64,000 nucleotides of DNA, from positions 806,001 to 870,000 of the forward strand of contig CALRMU020000001.1 of NCBI GenBank assembly GCA_943369295.1, given 5' to 3'. Positions 1-8,730 of the stretch are shown piece by piece; the stretch's first letter is position 1, and each line of letters starts with the position of its first letter. The notes below the pieces were generated by a model that was not told where the DNA came from, searched no databases, and was given only the letters and a program-made list of their open reading frames with translations. Made by a program: the position numbers and the translations under genes. Origin of the DNA: JAKRSE01 sp943369295. GTDB taxonomy: Bacteria; Armatimonadota; Fimbriimonadia; Fimbriimonadales; Fimbriimonadaceae.

Positions 1-482
1 TAGTTGGCTTCTTCCATGGCGGTGTCGCCGCCTCCAACAACAATGACTTCCTTGCCTCTAAAGAAGAAGCCGTCGCAGGTAGCGCAGGCGCTGACTCCGT
101 GACCGCCAAAGGTTTTCTCGCTTTCAATTCCGATCCACTTGGCGCTGGCACCAGTCGAGATGATGATGGCGTGAGCTTTGTGCTCGGCCCCATCGTCGGT
201 GGTGACAGTGTAGGGTCGCTGAGAAAAATCTGCCTTCGTTACGACTCGATGCTGGACGACGGCGCCGAACCTCTCGGCCTGCTTTTTAAAAAGCTCCATC
301 ATCTCGGGACCCATGACTCCATCAGGAAAGCCAGGGTAGTTCTCGACATCGGTGGTGATCATCAACTGGCCACCAGGCTCGGGGCCCGCAAAAACGAGAG
401 GGGCCAGGTTTGCTCTGCCAGCGTAGAGAGCGGCAGTGTAGCCAGCGGGGCCAGATCCCACGATGATGACTTGATGAACCAT
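1..482 (-). CDS. trxB: Thioredoxin reductase, N-terminal part (runs off the left edge)
   Basis: Only the first 160 codons are in the window. The ATG is at 482. The protein opens with an FAD-binding Rossmann motif (GSGPAGYTAALYAGR, about residues 8-22). It carries the redox pair in SACATCDG (about residues 133-140), then the start of the NADPH-binding motif (VVGGGDTAMEE). CATC between the FAD and NADPH segments is characteristic of bacterial thioredoxin reductase, which passes NADPH electrons to thioredoxin in the cytoplasm. The gene diverges from the diguanylate cyclase at 723, and the 240 bp between them should hold both promoters. The C-terminal FAD-domain return is outside the window. Confidence 0.95.
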   Translation of the reverse strand, partial: MVHQVIIVGSGPAGYTAALYAGRANLAPLVFAGPEPGGQLMITTDVENYPGFPDGVMGPEMMELFKKQAERFGAVVQHRVVTKADFSQRPYTVTTDDGAEHKAHAIIISTGASAKWIGIESEKTFGGHGVSACATCDGFFFRGKEVIVVGGGDTAMEEAN

Positions 483-722
483 GCTCTTTTATTGAATCTA
501 CCTGGCAGTTCAGGAGTTCTACGGTCCTGAGGCTCGTTGGGGCGTGTTGAGATCAGCCGGAACTCCGTGCACAAAAGCTTTATGGTTTTCGTCCCCGGTA
601 AAAATAACGTAAAGATTTTTTCTCCTTGTACCGATCTTTGAAGCTACAAAGAGTGCATTTTTGAACAATCTGAAGGATCATCAGATGTTAAAGGCCCTTA
701 AAGGCATGAGAAGCCGAGGCGA

Positions 723-3638
723 ATGTGCCGAAGATTGACTTGTCTGATGAGGGGTCCCAATTTCAAAGCAATCTTGGGTCTTAAGGGCAGAATCTTAATT
801 GCTGCAGTCCTCGTCACTCTCGCAGGGTTTGCCTCAGCTGTTTGGTGGGCCTTCGGGATCGACGAGGCCAAAAAGCAGGAATACGAGTCTGTCACCCATC
901 ATCATGAGTTCACCTCGGGGCAGATTACGCTTTCGACTGATCTCTTAAGGCGCCTGGCTTTAGTCAGAGAGGGAGCTGAGGGCAATGCCGCTCTCGTCGC
1001 AGAAATTGACCGTGATCTCGACACCTTCTTAGCTGATGGCAGAAGAAAGGCCAGAAGCATTGAAGTTGATTACTTTTTTGTTGCTGATCAATTCAAGGCC
1101 TCGCTGAAGCGGGCAGTTGACCACGTTCTTGATGTCGAAGAGACCTTCGCGGAAAGCACACGACATCTTCTCTATGCCAAAGCAGGGGCAGAATCTGACC
1201 GCCTGAGGCAGGAACTGAGGTCTGCCAACATCGAGTCGATTCGATCTCACCTCGCGCTCGAAGGCCAGTTAAACCAGATTTCGCACATGAGGCTGGGCAG
1301 CCTTCATGTTCAAGGACAGATCGCCTATTCAACTTTGTTTGGCCTTCTGCTTATCCTTTGCGCCTTATCAGCCCTTCCCATTGCTGGCCGCATGCACAGC
1401 CTGCTTAAGCAGGCGCAGGCAGATAGGGAAGTGATTCAGGACGCCTACGATGAGATGGTGGCGACCAAGGATGAGCTGGACGCTAGAAAAGTCGAGCTGG
1501 AAGTAGCCTTGGAAGAAGCCCAAGCTCAAACAGCGCTTTTCGAGCATGCCAGCAACAGATTTCAACAGCTTTTTGGCGGACTCCCTGTCGGCTGTCTTAC
1601 CTACGACTTAGGCGGGACGATTCAGGAATGGAACCAGGCCATGACCGACCTGATCGGTTTGGAAGGGCACCACGTTGTTTTTCAGCACTTCTCCCTGATC
1701 TATCAGGAGTACGAAGGAGGGCCAGACCTCTTCGACATCACCTCATCCGTTTTAACCAACGGAGGCAAACGTGAGTTCGAATGGATGCACAGGCTTCAGG
1801 ATGGATCCTGCCGCCATGTGCTTTACGTCACCTACGCCCTTAGGAACATTCGAGGCGAGATTCTAGGAGGAATTCTTGCCGGAATTGATATCACTGGAAG
1901 AAGGGAAGCTCAGAAGGCGCTTGAGGTCAGTGAAGAGAGACTGGCTTTGGCTCTCAACGCTTCCTCTACCGGCATCTTTGACTGGAGCATCACGGAAGAT
2001 GTGCAGTTCTGGAGCCCCAAGGTCTGCGAGATTCTTAGGATCACTGACCCTGAGTTCCAGCCAGATTCTCACGAGTTCACCCTTAGAACCCATCCTGAAG
2101 ATCTGGGAATCTTTGAGGATGAGCTCCGAGACCACCTGGAAGGGCTGACTGAAACTCTTGAGATGGAGGTCCGCGTTCGGTGCGATGATGGCTCTTACAT
2201 TTGGGCTCAGATCAAGGGCGAAGCTGTAAGGGGCGAAGATGGCAAGGCCATCCGCATGACCGGATCGATTGAAGACGTGAGCGAGCGAAAGCAGGTGCTG
2301 CTCGAACTGGCTGAATCTGAGGCCAGGTTTAGAGACGTCACAGATGCCGCTGGCGAATTTGTATTCGAGATCAACCCAGCTGGCTGCTTCAGCTTCTTGA
2401 CCGGAAGATTTGAAGAAATGATGGGCTACAGCATCCAGACGATGCTCAGCAAGCCCCTAACTAAGATCGTTCAGAAGAGGCATCACAGAACAACCAGCCT
2501 TCTTCTCAAGCGATCGATGAAGAACAAAGTCAAGCTTTCTGACGTGGTGGTCAGGTGCATTCATGCCGATGGTTCTGAGCGAGTTCTGAGGATTTCTGCG
2601 ACACCGAACTGGGATAGTCAAGGGGTCTTCTGCGGATACCGTGGCACGGCCATGGATATCACTCAGCAGAAGCAGGCAGAGGAAGAACTGGCTATGGCCA
2701 ACCAAATGCTCCACGATACGCTAGAGAGCATTAGAGACTCCTTCTTCTCAATCAACAGGGAGTGGCAGGTCAGCTACGCCAACAGCTCGGCGGCCGAATC
2801 TATGGGTGCTAAAGCCGCAGCCTTGATCGGCAAAAAGCTTTACGACGTTCTTCCTTCAGAGGTCTTCACTACAGTCTCGGCTAACGTCAGCGAGGCCATG
2901 GAGCACATGAGGGAAAGAACCTTTGAAACTTGGAATCCCAATACCAAGCAGTGGCTTCTTTACCGCATCTACCCCAGACTTGCGGGAGCTTCGATCTTCA
3001 GTCAGGACATTACTGATCGAAAGAGCTTTGAGGCTCAGATTGAAGCCCAAATGCTGGAGATCAACGAAAAGAACGTGATTCTTCAGCTTCAGCAGAAGAA
3101 CCTGGAAGAAGCCAACAAGCGGCTTGAGGCCCTGGCTTCGACCGATGGTCTGACAGGCTTGAAGAACCACAAGGCCTTCCAGACCGCTTTGGCCGAGCTG
3201 CACAAGGATTCTTTGGCGATGAACGTTCCCCTCAGCGTTGTGCTGTTGGACGTTGACCACTTTAAGAACTACAACGACACCTACGGGCACCCGGCTGGAG
3301 ACGAAGTTCTGCGCACAGTGGCTACGATTCTTAAGCAGCACGGCCGCAGGGGCGACATTGCCGCCCGTTATGGCGGAGAAGAGTTCGTCCTCGTCCTTCC
3401 CAACACTCCTGCCAGCGAGGCGATCAAGGCGGCAGAAAGGGTGCGCAAGGCCATTGCCGATCATCCTTGGCAGCAGGGAGGAATTACAGCCTCGCTCGGA
3501 GTTTCTGAACTCAGAGCAGGCTTTGACAAGCACGATTTGATCAGCCAGGCCGACCTTGCCCTCTATTCGGCAAAGAGGACTGGCCGAAACAAGGTTGTCA
3601 ACTGGACTCCTGAGGTCCAAGAGACCCGCGCCGCCTGA
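723..3638 (+). CDS. Membrane-bound diguanylate cyclase with four PAS domains
   Basis: This is a 971-aa sensor that should make cyclic di-GMP from two GTP. TM helix 1 is at about residues 24-44 and TM helix 2 at about 203-222, with a roughly 160-aa extracytoplasmic region between them. A coiled coil follows (about 228-270), then four PAS-like modules starting near 272, 398, 529 and 662. A GGDEF domain occupies about 800-965. The active-site loop is GGEEF (near 883) and the inhibitory I-site RRGD lies five residues before it, so both catalysis and product feedback look intact. GAGG just upstream supports the ATG at 723; an ATG at 747 is the alternative. The ligands are unknown. Confidence 0.93.
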   Translation: MCRRLTCLMRGPNFKAILGLKGRILIAAVLVTLAGFASAVWWAFGIDEAKKQEYESVTHHHEFTSGQITLSTDLLRRLALVREGAEGNAALVAEIDRDLDTFLADGRRKARSIEVDYFFVADQFKASLKRAVDHVLDVEETFAESTRHLLYAKAGAESDRLRQELRSANIESIRSHLALEGQLNQISHMRLGSLHVQGQIAYSTLFGLLLILCALSALPIAGRMHSLLKQAQADREVIQDAYDEMVATKDELDARKVELEVALEEAQAQTALFEHASNRFQQLFGGLPVGCLTYDLGGTIQEWNQAMTDLIGLEGHHVVFQHFSLIYQEYEGGPDLFDITSSVLTNGGKREFEWMHRLQDGSCRHVLYVTYALRNIRGEILGGILAGIDITGRREAQKALEVSEERLALALNASSTGIFDWSITEDVQFWSPKVCEILRITDPEFQPDSHEFTLRTHPEDLGIFEDELRDHLEGLTETLEMEVRVRCDDGSYIWAQIKGEAVRGEDGKAIRMTGSIEDVSERKQVLLELAESEARFRDVTDAAGEFVFEINPAGCFSFLTGRFEEMMGYSIQTMLSKPLTKIVQKRHHRTTSLLLKRSMKNKVKLSDVVVRCIHADGSERVLRISATPNWDSQGVFCGYRGTAMDITQQKQAEEELAMANQMLHDTLESIRDSFFSINREWQVSYANSSAAESMGAKAAALIGKKLYDVLPSEVFTTVSANVSEAMEHMRERTFETWNPNTKQWLLYRIYPRLAGASIFSQDITDRKSFEAQIEAQMLEINEKNVILQLQQKNLEEANKRLEALASTDGLTGLKNHKAFQTALAELHKDSLAMNVPLSVVLLDVDHFKNYNDTYGHPAGDEVLRTVATILKQHGRRGDIAARYGGEEFVLVLPNTPASEAIKAAERVRKAIADHPWQQGGITASLGVSELRAGFDKHDLISQADLALYSAKRTGRNKVVNWTPEVQETRAA

Positions 3639-3651
3639 CCTGGCCCTCGTT

Positions 3652-3665
3652 GGGGGTAAACCCCC
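3652..3665 (+). promoter_or_regulatory. GC hairpin directly upstream of the M42 peptidase start
   Basis: Five G, TAAA, five C make a short perfect hairpin ending three bases before the ATG at 3669. It occupies the place where a Shine-Dalgarno would be. It could limit ribosome access or be a spacer structure between co-transcribed genes. No T-run follows, so it is not a terminator. Confidence 0.4.
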
Positions 3666-3668
3666 TGC

Positions 3669-4724
3669 ATGAACGTTGAGCTCCTAAAGGAGTTGACTGA
3701 AGCCTTCGGTGTACCAGGCCAAGAAGGCGCCATCCGCGAGATCGTCCGCAGAGAACTGGGCGGCATCACCACTATTACCGAAGACGCCATGGGCAGCCTT
3801 ATCTGCCACAAGCCTTCGGCAAGCGGCAAGGGCCCCAAGGTCATGCTTGCCGCCCACATGGACGAAATCGGCTTTGTTGTTCGGCATATCAGCGAGAAGG
3901 GATTCATTAAGATTCATCCTCTCGGCGGCTTTGACCCCCGCATGCTGCCCGCTCAGCGCGTGGTTGTGACAGGCTTCACTGGCGAAGTTCTGCACGGAAC
4001 CCTAATGCCTGGCACCAAGCCCAAGCACCTTTTGACGGCAGCCGAAGCCGCCAAGCCATTGGACCTCAACGACTTTTTTGTCGATCTTGGCCTTAGCCCA
4101 GATGACGTAAAAGCCAAGGTTCGTGTCGGCGACATGGTGACCCTGAAGCGAGAGTTTCAGCAGACCGGAAACCACTACACCTGCAAAGCCATGGATGACC
4201 GAGTCGCCGTTTTTGTGATGATCGAAGCTGTGAAGGCTTTGGCCAGCCACGAGTGCGAGATCTATGCTGTGGCCACAACTCAAGAAGAAATTGGTCTTCG
4301 AGGCGCCACAGCTGCCGGTTCTGGCTTGGCTCCGGATGTCTGCATCGCCATCGACATCACCCTCGCCAACGATATTCCTGGAGTGCCGGAGGATATGGCG
4401 ATCACCCACCTGGGCAAGGGCACTGCGATCAAGATTCTGGACGGCAGCCTCATCTGCCACCCAGGCATCGTCGCTCACTTTAGAAAGCTGGCCGAAGATA
4501 AGGGAATCCCTCATCAGATGGAGCTTTTGCCCATGGGCGGCACCGATGCAGGCGGAGTGCAGAAGCAGCACGGAGGCATTCCTTCCTTCACCCTTTCCAT
4601 CCCCACCCGCTACGTGCACACGGTCAACGAGACCGTTCACCCCAGCGACGTGCAGGCTTCCATCGATCTTCTCAAGGCTTATCTTGAGGATGTTCACACC
4701 GCCCCCTACGCCACAAAAGGCTAA
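3669..4724 (+). CDS. M42 family metallopeptidase (glutamyl/leucyl aminopeptidase, FrvX/TET-like)
   Basis: This is a 351-aa cytosolic di-metal aminopeptidase, which in this family often forms tetrahedral dodecamers trimming peptides. Metal-ligand segments are visible in the family order: AAHMDEIG (His), AMDDRVA (bridging Asp), TTQEEIGLRG (catalytic Glu and ligand Glu), AIDIT (Asp) and RYVHTVNE (C-terminal His). The length is normal. A perfect GGGGG-TAAA-CCCCC hairpin (3652-3665) lies directly before the ATG and there is no Shine-Dalgarno, so initiation may be unusual. The gene starts 30 bp after the cyclase stop. A terminator-like hairpin follows at 4742-4776. Confidence 0.93.
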   Translation: MNVELLKELTEAFGVPGQEGAIREIVRRELGGITTITEDAMGSLICHKPSASGKGPKVMLAAHMDEIGFVVRHISEKGFIKIHPLGGFDPRMLPAQRVVVTGFTGEVLHGTLMPGTKPKHLLTAAEAAKPLDLNDFFVDLGLSPDDVKAKVRVGDMVTLKREFQQTGNHYTCKAMDDRVAVFVMIEAVKALASHECEIYAVATTQEEIGLRGATAAGSGLAPDVCIAIDITLANDIPGVPEDMAITHLGKGTAIKILDGSLICHPGIVAHFRKLAEDKGIPHQMELLPMGGTDAGGVQKQHGGIPSFTLSIPTRYVHTVNETVHPSDVQASIDLLKAYLEDVHTAPYATKG

Positions 4725-4741
4725 GGTCGGGCTTCAGACTC

Positions 4742-4776
4742 AAAAAGGGGAGGGTGCCAGTGGTATCCTCCTTTTT
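4742..4776 (+). terminator. Likely bidirectional terminator after the M42 peptidase
   Basis: An AAAAAGGGGAGG arm pairs with CCTCCTTTTT after a 13-nt loop region. The A-run on the left and T-run on the right suit termination in either direction. It separates the peptidase from the tRNA-Ser gene. Confidence 0.55.
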
Positions 4777-4787
4777 CGACGCCACGA

Positions 4788-4875
4788 GGAGAGATGGCAG
4801 AGTGGTCGATCGCAGCAGTCTTGAAAACTGCAGGCCTGCAAGGGTCCGGGGGTTCGAATCCCCCTCTCTCCTCCA
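4788..4875 (+). tRNA. tRNA-Ser (UGA anticodon)
   Basis: The acceptor stem is GGAGAGA/TCTCTCC and CCA is encoded (4873-4875). The anticodon stem-loop is GCAGT-CTTGAAA-ACTGC with anticodon TGA. A long class II variable arm and a T-arm GGGGG-TTCGAAT-CCCCC complete it; the length is 88 nt. Its 3' half from 4849 is the attachment core of the island, and the insertion has rebuilt an intact tRNA gene at this end. Confidence 0.95.
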
Positions 4876-4880
4876 GAATT
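4849..4880 (+). other. Attachment site, tRNA-proximal (att core copy 1)
   Basis: The core runs from GGGGTTCGAATCCCCC (T-arm) through the CCA end to GAATT and is identical over 32 bp to 26632-26663. Sequence diverges on both sides. This copy lies within the functional tRNA-Ser gene. Confidence 0.9.
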
Positions 4881-4902
4881 TGAACCTAACAGGCATTGGT
4901 TC

Positions 4903-4937
4903 TGGACACCCCTAATCGGGATTTTGGACACCCCTGG
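4903..4937 (+). repeat. Paired TGGACACCCCT direct repeats, left end (candidate integrase arm sites)
   Basis: TGGACACCCCTAAT is at 4903-4916 and TGGACACCCCTGG at 4925-4937, 22 bp apart in the same orientation. They overlap the last codons and stop of the integrase. The same two variants in the same order lie just inside the other attachment site (26552 and 26607). Placement near both cores suggests arm-type binding sites; this function is inferred. Confidence 0.7.
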
Positions 4938-6000
4938 ACAAAAGGGAACTGAAAGCTGCTAGAACTTCGTTGTCTCTTTGGTTCAGATAGTGAAGGGTGA
5001 TGGCCAGGCCGGAGTGGCCGAGGATGCTTTGGATGAGGGTTTCGGGGACTCCGGCTTCTCGCAGGTTGGTGGCGCAGGAGTGGCGGAGGATCTGCATGGT
5101 GACCCGGGTTTCAATGCCGGCCGATTTGGCCAGGCGATGAAGCGCCTTTGAAAGAGTTTTGCTGAATAGAGGGGCGCCGTACTCTCCGGCGAAAGGGAGG
5201 GGCGCGTTCTGCAGAACTTCTGCGAAGGAATCTGGAATGGCCAGGCGGCGGGACTCTCCGGGGTTTTTGCCCTTGAGCTGGCGTTTAATGCCGTGCTCGG
5301 CTTGGCGGTTGAACTGAACCTCTAAGAGCCAGCCTTGTTTAGTCTTCTGCAGATTCTCTGGCTGTAAACCTAAGACTTCGTTTAACCGAAGGCCCATGAA
5401 GGCAGCGGTGAAGATGGGGGCGTAGTAGGGGGTGCCTGTGGCTTGATCGAGCAGGGCCTTAACTTGCTCGAGAGAAATGGCTGGCTGGATAGTCTGTTCG
5501 CGTTTGGGGACTCTGAGCAGCTTCCAATCGGTGTGAGTGACCCGGCCTGCATCGTGGGCGAAGTTGAGAATAGCGGTGAGGACTCCGACCTTGTTGCGGA
5601 CGGTTTTCATTCGGCCAGAGCGGGCGATGAGGCTGATGAGCCAGGGGGCCAGGACTTCTATTCTCAGGTCTTCGAGCGTGGCGCCGGAGATGGGGTGGAT
5701 ATCGTTGTTGATGATGGATCGGTAGCGATCGGCGGTTTCGGCAGCGAGGGAGGGGGCGACGGCTGGCCACCAGACTTCTTCTATGAAGGCAGCCAGGCTG
5801 TTGGCTGGCAGGGCGGGGACTCCTTGGGCTTCGTTGAGCTTGGCCAGGAGCTTGGCCTCGGCGTCAGCTTTCCCGGCTGGACCCGGCCTTTTTGACCGGC
5901 CCCAGTATCGGACGCCTTGGAGGCGGCGGGATGCTTCCCACCGTTGGTTTGCAGGGTCCCAGTGAGCTGTGATGGGGTGGGACTGGTTCGACATTGACAC
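4912..6000 (-). CDS. int: Tyrosine site-specific integrase of the island
   Basis: This is a 362-aa tyrosine recombinase that should catalyse integration at the tRNA-Ser core 32 bp beyond its 3' end. An N-terminal arm-binding region, a SAM-like core-binding domain (about residues 65-165) and a catalytic domain are visible. Catalytic features are Arg in FMGLRLNEVLGL, Lys near QLKGKNPGE, the ILRHSCAT box, His in ILGHSG and the nucleophile Tyr in TLHYLNQ. The His of the usual HxxR box reads Gln (QILR), a tolerated but less common variant. The listed start is GTG at 6000; an ATG at 5994 is equally possible. The 5' end overlaps the excisionase-like ORF by about 45 codons. Confidence 0.92.
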   Translation of the reverse strand: MSMSNQSHPITAHWDPANQRWEASRRLQGVRYWGRSKRPGPAGKADAEAKLLAKLNEAQGVPALPANSLAAFIEEVWWPAVAPSLAAETADRYRSIINNDIHPISGATLEDLRIEVLAPWLISLIARSGRMKTVRNKVGVLTAILNFAHDAGRVTHTDWKLLRVPKREQTIQPAISLEQVKALLDQATGTPYYAPIFTAAFMGLRLNEVLGLQPENLQKTKQGWLLEVQFNRQAEHGIKRQLKGKNPGESRRLAIPDSFAEVLQNAPLPFAGEYGAPLFSKTLSKALHRLAKSAGIETRVTMQILRHSCATNLREAGVPETLIQSILGHSGLAITLHYLNQRDNEVLAAFSSLLSRGVQNPD

Positions 6001-6193
6001 CCATTTCGGAGAGGATGTGCCGCGCCAAGGACTCTACCTGAACTTTGGCGTAGAGTCTGAGGTGTGGGTGCCGCTTGATTAAGCCACCGGCTTCGTAGAT
6101 ATCGAGCCTTCTCTTGGTGATTTTGAGGTAGGCGGTGGCCTCCCTTTCGGTGAGAAAGGGTGATTCCTGGCAGGAAAGGGAGGCTGGGAGCAT
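5864..6193 (-). CDS. Small helix-turn-helix protein, probable excisionase/directionality factor
   Basis: This is a roughly 109-aa protein. Its N-terminal half (FLTEREATAYLKITKRRLDIYEAG, then RLYAKVQVESLARHIL) has the pattern of MerR/excisionase-type winged HTH domains. Its ATG (6193-6191) shares bases with the stop of the upstream gene (TAATG), and its 3' end overlaps the integrase start by 137 bp, like the xis-int overlap of temperate phages. The open frame extends to 6385, but the coupled ATG gives the better domain start. The C-terminal tail is Pro-rich. A role in excision is inferred from domain and position. Confidence 0.7.
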   Translation of the reverse strand: MLPASLSCQESPFLTEREATAYLKITKRRLDIYEAGGLIKRHPHLRLYAKVQVESLARHILSEMGVNVEPVPPHHSSLGPCKPTVGSIPPPPRRPILGPVKKAGSSRES

Positions 6194-6879
6194 TAGGCGG
6201 GAAGTCTCAGGAAGGCTGAATTCAGAATTTCGAAGGATCCTTGCAAGGCGAAAGACAGAAGGGACAAGGTTGGAGGTGCTTCTCGCATGAGTTCGAATGT
6301 GATTCGAGTGAGGCGGGAGGAAGGGGCAAGGCGGTATGACCTGTGCGAGATATGACTTGGTTTGGAGTTGCCGAGGTTGGAGCAAACCTGGAACGCGAAA
6401 TCAAAGGCCAGTTCGTCGTTGGGATCGAATAGGAACTCGACTTTATTGCAGGCCTTAGCGACTCGCTGGACGGATCCGACGATCAGCTCCTTTTGGCAAA
6501 AAATTTCAAAGCTGTTCTGCAGCCCTCGGGCGTGTCTAAAGGCTTCGTTGAGTTTTGCGCGGAGATTGGTGGCGGCGGATCCTTTCGCTGAGGAGGAGAC
6601 CGCCCCTATCGGCCATATGAGAATCGCGGCGAAAGCCATGAAGACCTTGTCCTGAGGGGAGCTACCAAGGCAATGGCAGTGGTAGTTATCAAGTTGGCTG
6701 AGGTCTCCCGAACCAGCCCCGCCAAGGATAGAGCCGAAAGACCTTACAGAGCTCGCAACATCAGCCTCGGCCACTCTGTCGCATACCACCCCCGGGCCAT
6801 GAACCGCTTTGGTTCTTTTTCTTAAGCCGTGGACAGGATCCAAACAAACCTTCAGGGGCAAACCGTCCAGCCCCTTCAT
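6193..6879 (-). CDS. Hypothetical island protein coupled to the excisionase-like gene
   Basis: This is a 228-aa ORF that I do not recognise. Its TAA stop overlaps the next ATG (TAATG), implying translational coupling, and GGTAGGAA sits just before its ATG. It is moderately hydrophobic in the middle (VFMAFAAILIWPIGAVSS) with a longer soluble C-terminal half. Its position between the iterons/primase remnant and xis-int suggests an element-maintenance role, but no domain supports that. The N-terminal ~90 residues may not be translated, since internal starts exist. Confidence 0.45.
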   Translation of the reverse strand: MKGLDGLPLKVCLDPVHGLRKRTKAVHGPGVVCDRVAEADVASSVRSFGSILGGAGSGDLSQLDNYHCHCLGSSPQDKVFMAFAAILIWPIGAVSSSAKGSAATNLRAKLNEAFRHARGLQNSFEIFCQKELIVGSVQRVAKACNKVEFLFDPNDELAFDFAFQVCSNLGNSKPSHISHRSYRLAPSSRLTRITFELMREAPPTLSLLSFALQGSFEILNSAFLRLPA

Positions 6880-7329
6880 TTCCTACCGTTCACTTTTTTC
6901 ATTTTGAGTCCCAGGTCCGGGCACAGAAAAAGGGCTCCGATCCTAAGATCGAAACCCTTTACCGCCCTGAGCAAGTTAAAAGCGCAAGAAATGCTGGAAT
7001 TCCAGGCACAGCTTTAACGCTTACATCTCAAGACGCACTTTTCACCCGTTTGGCTGCAACGATTCTGAAAAAATCTGCAATAAACCCAGCTTTTCCAACC
7101 CCAGCTTCTAGAACCAGGTAGGAATCACTCCGGTTCGCCTCTCACCAGGGCGCGCCATTATTTGCCTGCAAGGCTTCAACCCAAGTGAGGGCCCGACTTC
7201 GGATCCACCACATTTCAAACCCATCTGCCCCATTTGCCACCCCGAAAGCAATCCTAACCCGCCTCATCACGCCCGCCAAATCCATAAGTCGGACTATCAC
7301 ATCAATTCACAAACCACCCGTAAACTGAA
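6880..7329. other. Gap between the unknown island gene and the iterons; no gene seen
   Basis: About 450 bp without a convincing reading frame on either strand. It probably holds the promoter for the three minus-strand genes ending at the integrase. No tRNA, terminator or known RNA fold was noticed. Confidence 0.4.
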
Positions 7330-7524
7330 TGTAGGCAGTGTAGGGTGTGTAGGCATTTCCCCTCTTTTTTTTCCTACATGCGCGCCGCCTGGACGTGATG
7401 TGCGCGTGTGCGCTCATGCGTGTGTGTGTTGATAGTAAGCAAAAACCCTACACTGCCTACACTGCCTACACTTTGAGTTCAAATTGGCCGACCCAGTGCC
7501 TACATCGTGCCTACACTGCCTACA
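7330..7524. repeat. Iteron cluster: seven copies of an octamer in both orientations
   Basis: TGTAGGCA occurs at 7330-7337 and 7348-7355. Its complement TGCCTACA occurs at 7454-7461, 7463-7470, 7497-7504, 7508-7515 and 7517-7524. Two adjacent pairs have 9-bp spacing, and TGTAGGCAGTGTAGGG (7330) is exactly inverted at 7446-7461. The cluster lies just past the 3' end of a P4-like primase pseudogene. P4-type alpha proteins bind short iterons to start replication, so this is a candidate origin of the island's autonomous form. Confidence 0.65.
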
Positions 7525-7586
7525 TTCGCTCAAACCGTCAAAATCAAGTCCAGAGGAGGGGGATGGGGGGAGGAGACTTAACATTA

Positions 7587-8730
7587 TCACGCCTCATAAT
7601 CCACCACAAATTGCAAAATGTTCGCATACCAAAACACGCCAAGGACTCTTCTCACTACCCGATAGCCAAACTTCTGTCGCCTCTCCTGCATCTCATCTCC
7701 GAACCTAGTCACGTTCATAGCGTAGCAACCTCCGATCTTGGCCATGACTGGTAAGCCTTAATCAGCTCCTTTCCGCCTACAGCAATGTCTTCATGCAGAA
7801 CACATCGGTCAGCATTAAGCTGGGCCCAAGTGTTCCGCTCAGCTCGGTTTTGATCCGTTGTGCAATCAACAGCCTCCCTGTGGAAAAGGCATTCCGCAAA
7901 CCGTCACTGAGCCTCCTCAGTCACCCAAGTTTTTACTCCCTCGTGCACCGCTTTTAACATGCCAATAAGGTGAAGATCCAACTAATCTGGAGTATTCACT
8001 TTATCGAAAAGCACCAGGATATTCATTCTCCAGACTCCGCAGTCATGTTCGTAGATCATCAGTTTGTTGTTTTTAGCAAAAATCATCTTGAAAACAGGCT
8101 AATACTCAACGGCATCCTTACGCAGAAACCGAGGTGAAATCTCATCGTCTTCTGTCAGCCTCTTCAGTAAATCCTCGTCAAAATGGTCCTCCTTGCTTAG
8201 TTCCACTGTCGTGGTCATCCTCTGCCCTGCAAATCGGAAAAGTCAGCTGGGATCTCATCCTCAAATCGTTTAATAATCAGCTTCAAATTATCAAGCCTTG
8301 TCGAATAATTTGTTTGAAAATCCTGCAAGTTTCCTGGAATCCTCCTTCGTTCCGTCTTGCCTCACTATGAAGAAAAAATGTGCACTGTTCCGCAGTGCTC
8401 CCCGTCAGGGTGAAGCCATAAGATCCATGAGGCCAGCTCTGCAACTCAGAATCCCCCTTTCAGTGGCTCTTTCTAAATGCTTAATCCAGTTCAGGCACTC
8501 CGCATCTGGGGTTGTATTCTACCGTGACACACTTCGCAAAATAGTGAATTTTCTGATCCTTAACAAGTTCCTCAGTCCTTAGATTCACCACTCCGTTTGC
8601 GATTGGCCAAGAATCTACTTTCGGGTCAACCTCGTTCTGGTAAAGGGGAGTCTCGTGGATTCGACATAGCAGCCTAAACACCGAATCAATCGTGTGTCTG
8701 GCATGGTTTCTTCGCCTAAGGGTCTCACGC
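7587..8730 (-). pseudogene. Decayed P4-family phage/plasmid primase-helicase
   Basis: No intact frame survives, but reading across frames on the minus strand gives the family's landmarks in order. WPIANGVVNLRTEEL is in an open segment at 8481-8681. WIKHLE follows, then YGFTLTGSTAEQCTFFLH with an eroded Walker A (about 8360-8440). Next come DEDLLKRLTEDDEIS, PVFKMIFAKNNKLMIY and GVWRMNILVLFD (about 7990-8180). The C-terminal winged-helix-like GKELIKAYQSW and RFGDEMQERRQKFGY end at TGA 7587-7589. Several frameshifts and stops separate them. The 5' limit is uncertain because sequence upstream of 8730 is too degraded to align by eye. The gene would have encoded the replication protein of the element. 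Confidence 0.75.

Noticed and set aside
2856..3620. 254-aa minus-strand frame inside the diguanylate cyclase
   Set aside because: Antisense shadow of a well-supported GGDEF gene; the protein has no recognisable features.
4002..4697. 231-aa minus-strand frame inside the M42 peptidase
   Set aside because: Antisense shadow of a complete enzyme gene.
7395..7754. 119-aa plus-strand frame
   Set aside because: It runs over the iterons and antisense to the primase remnant; repeated AYTAYT residues simply translate the iterons.
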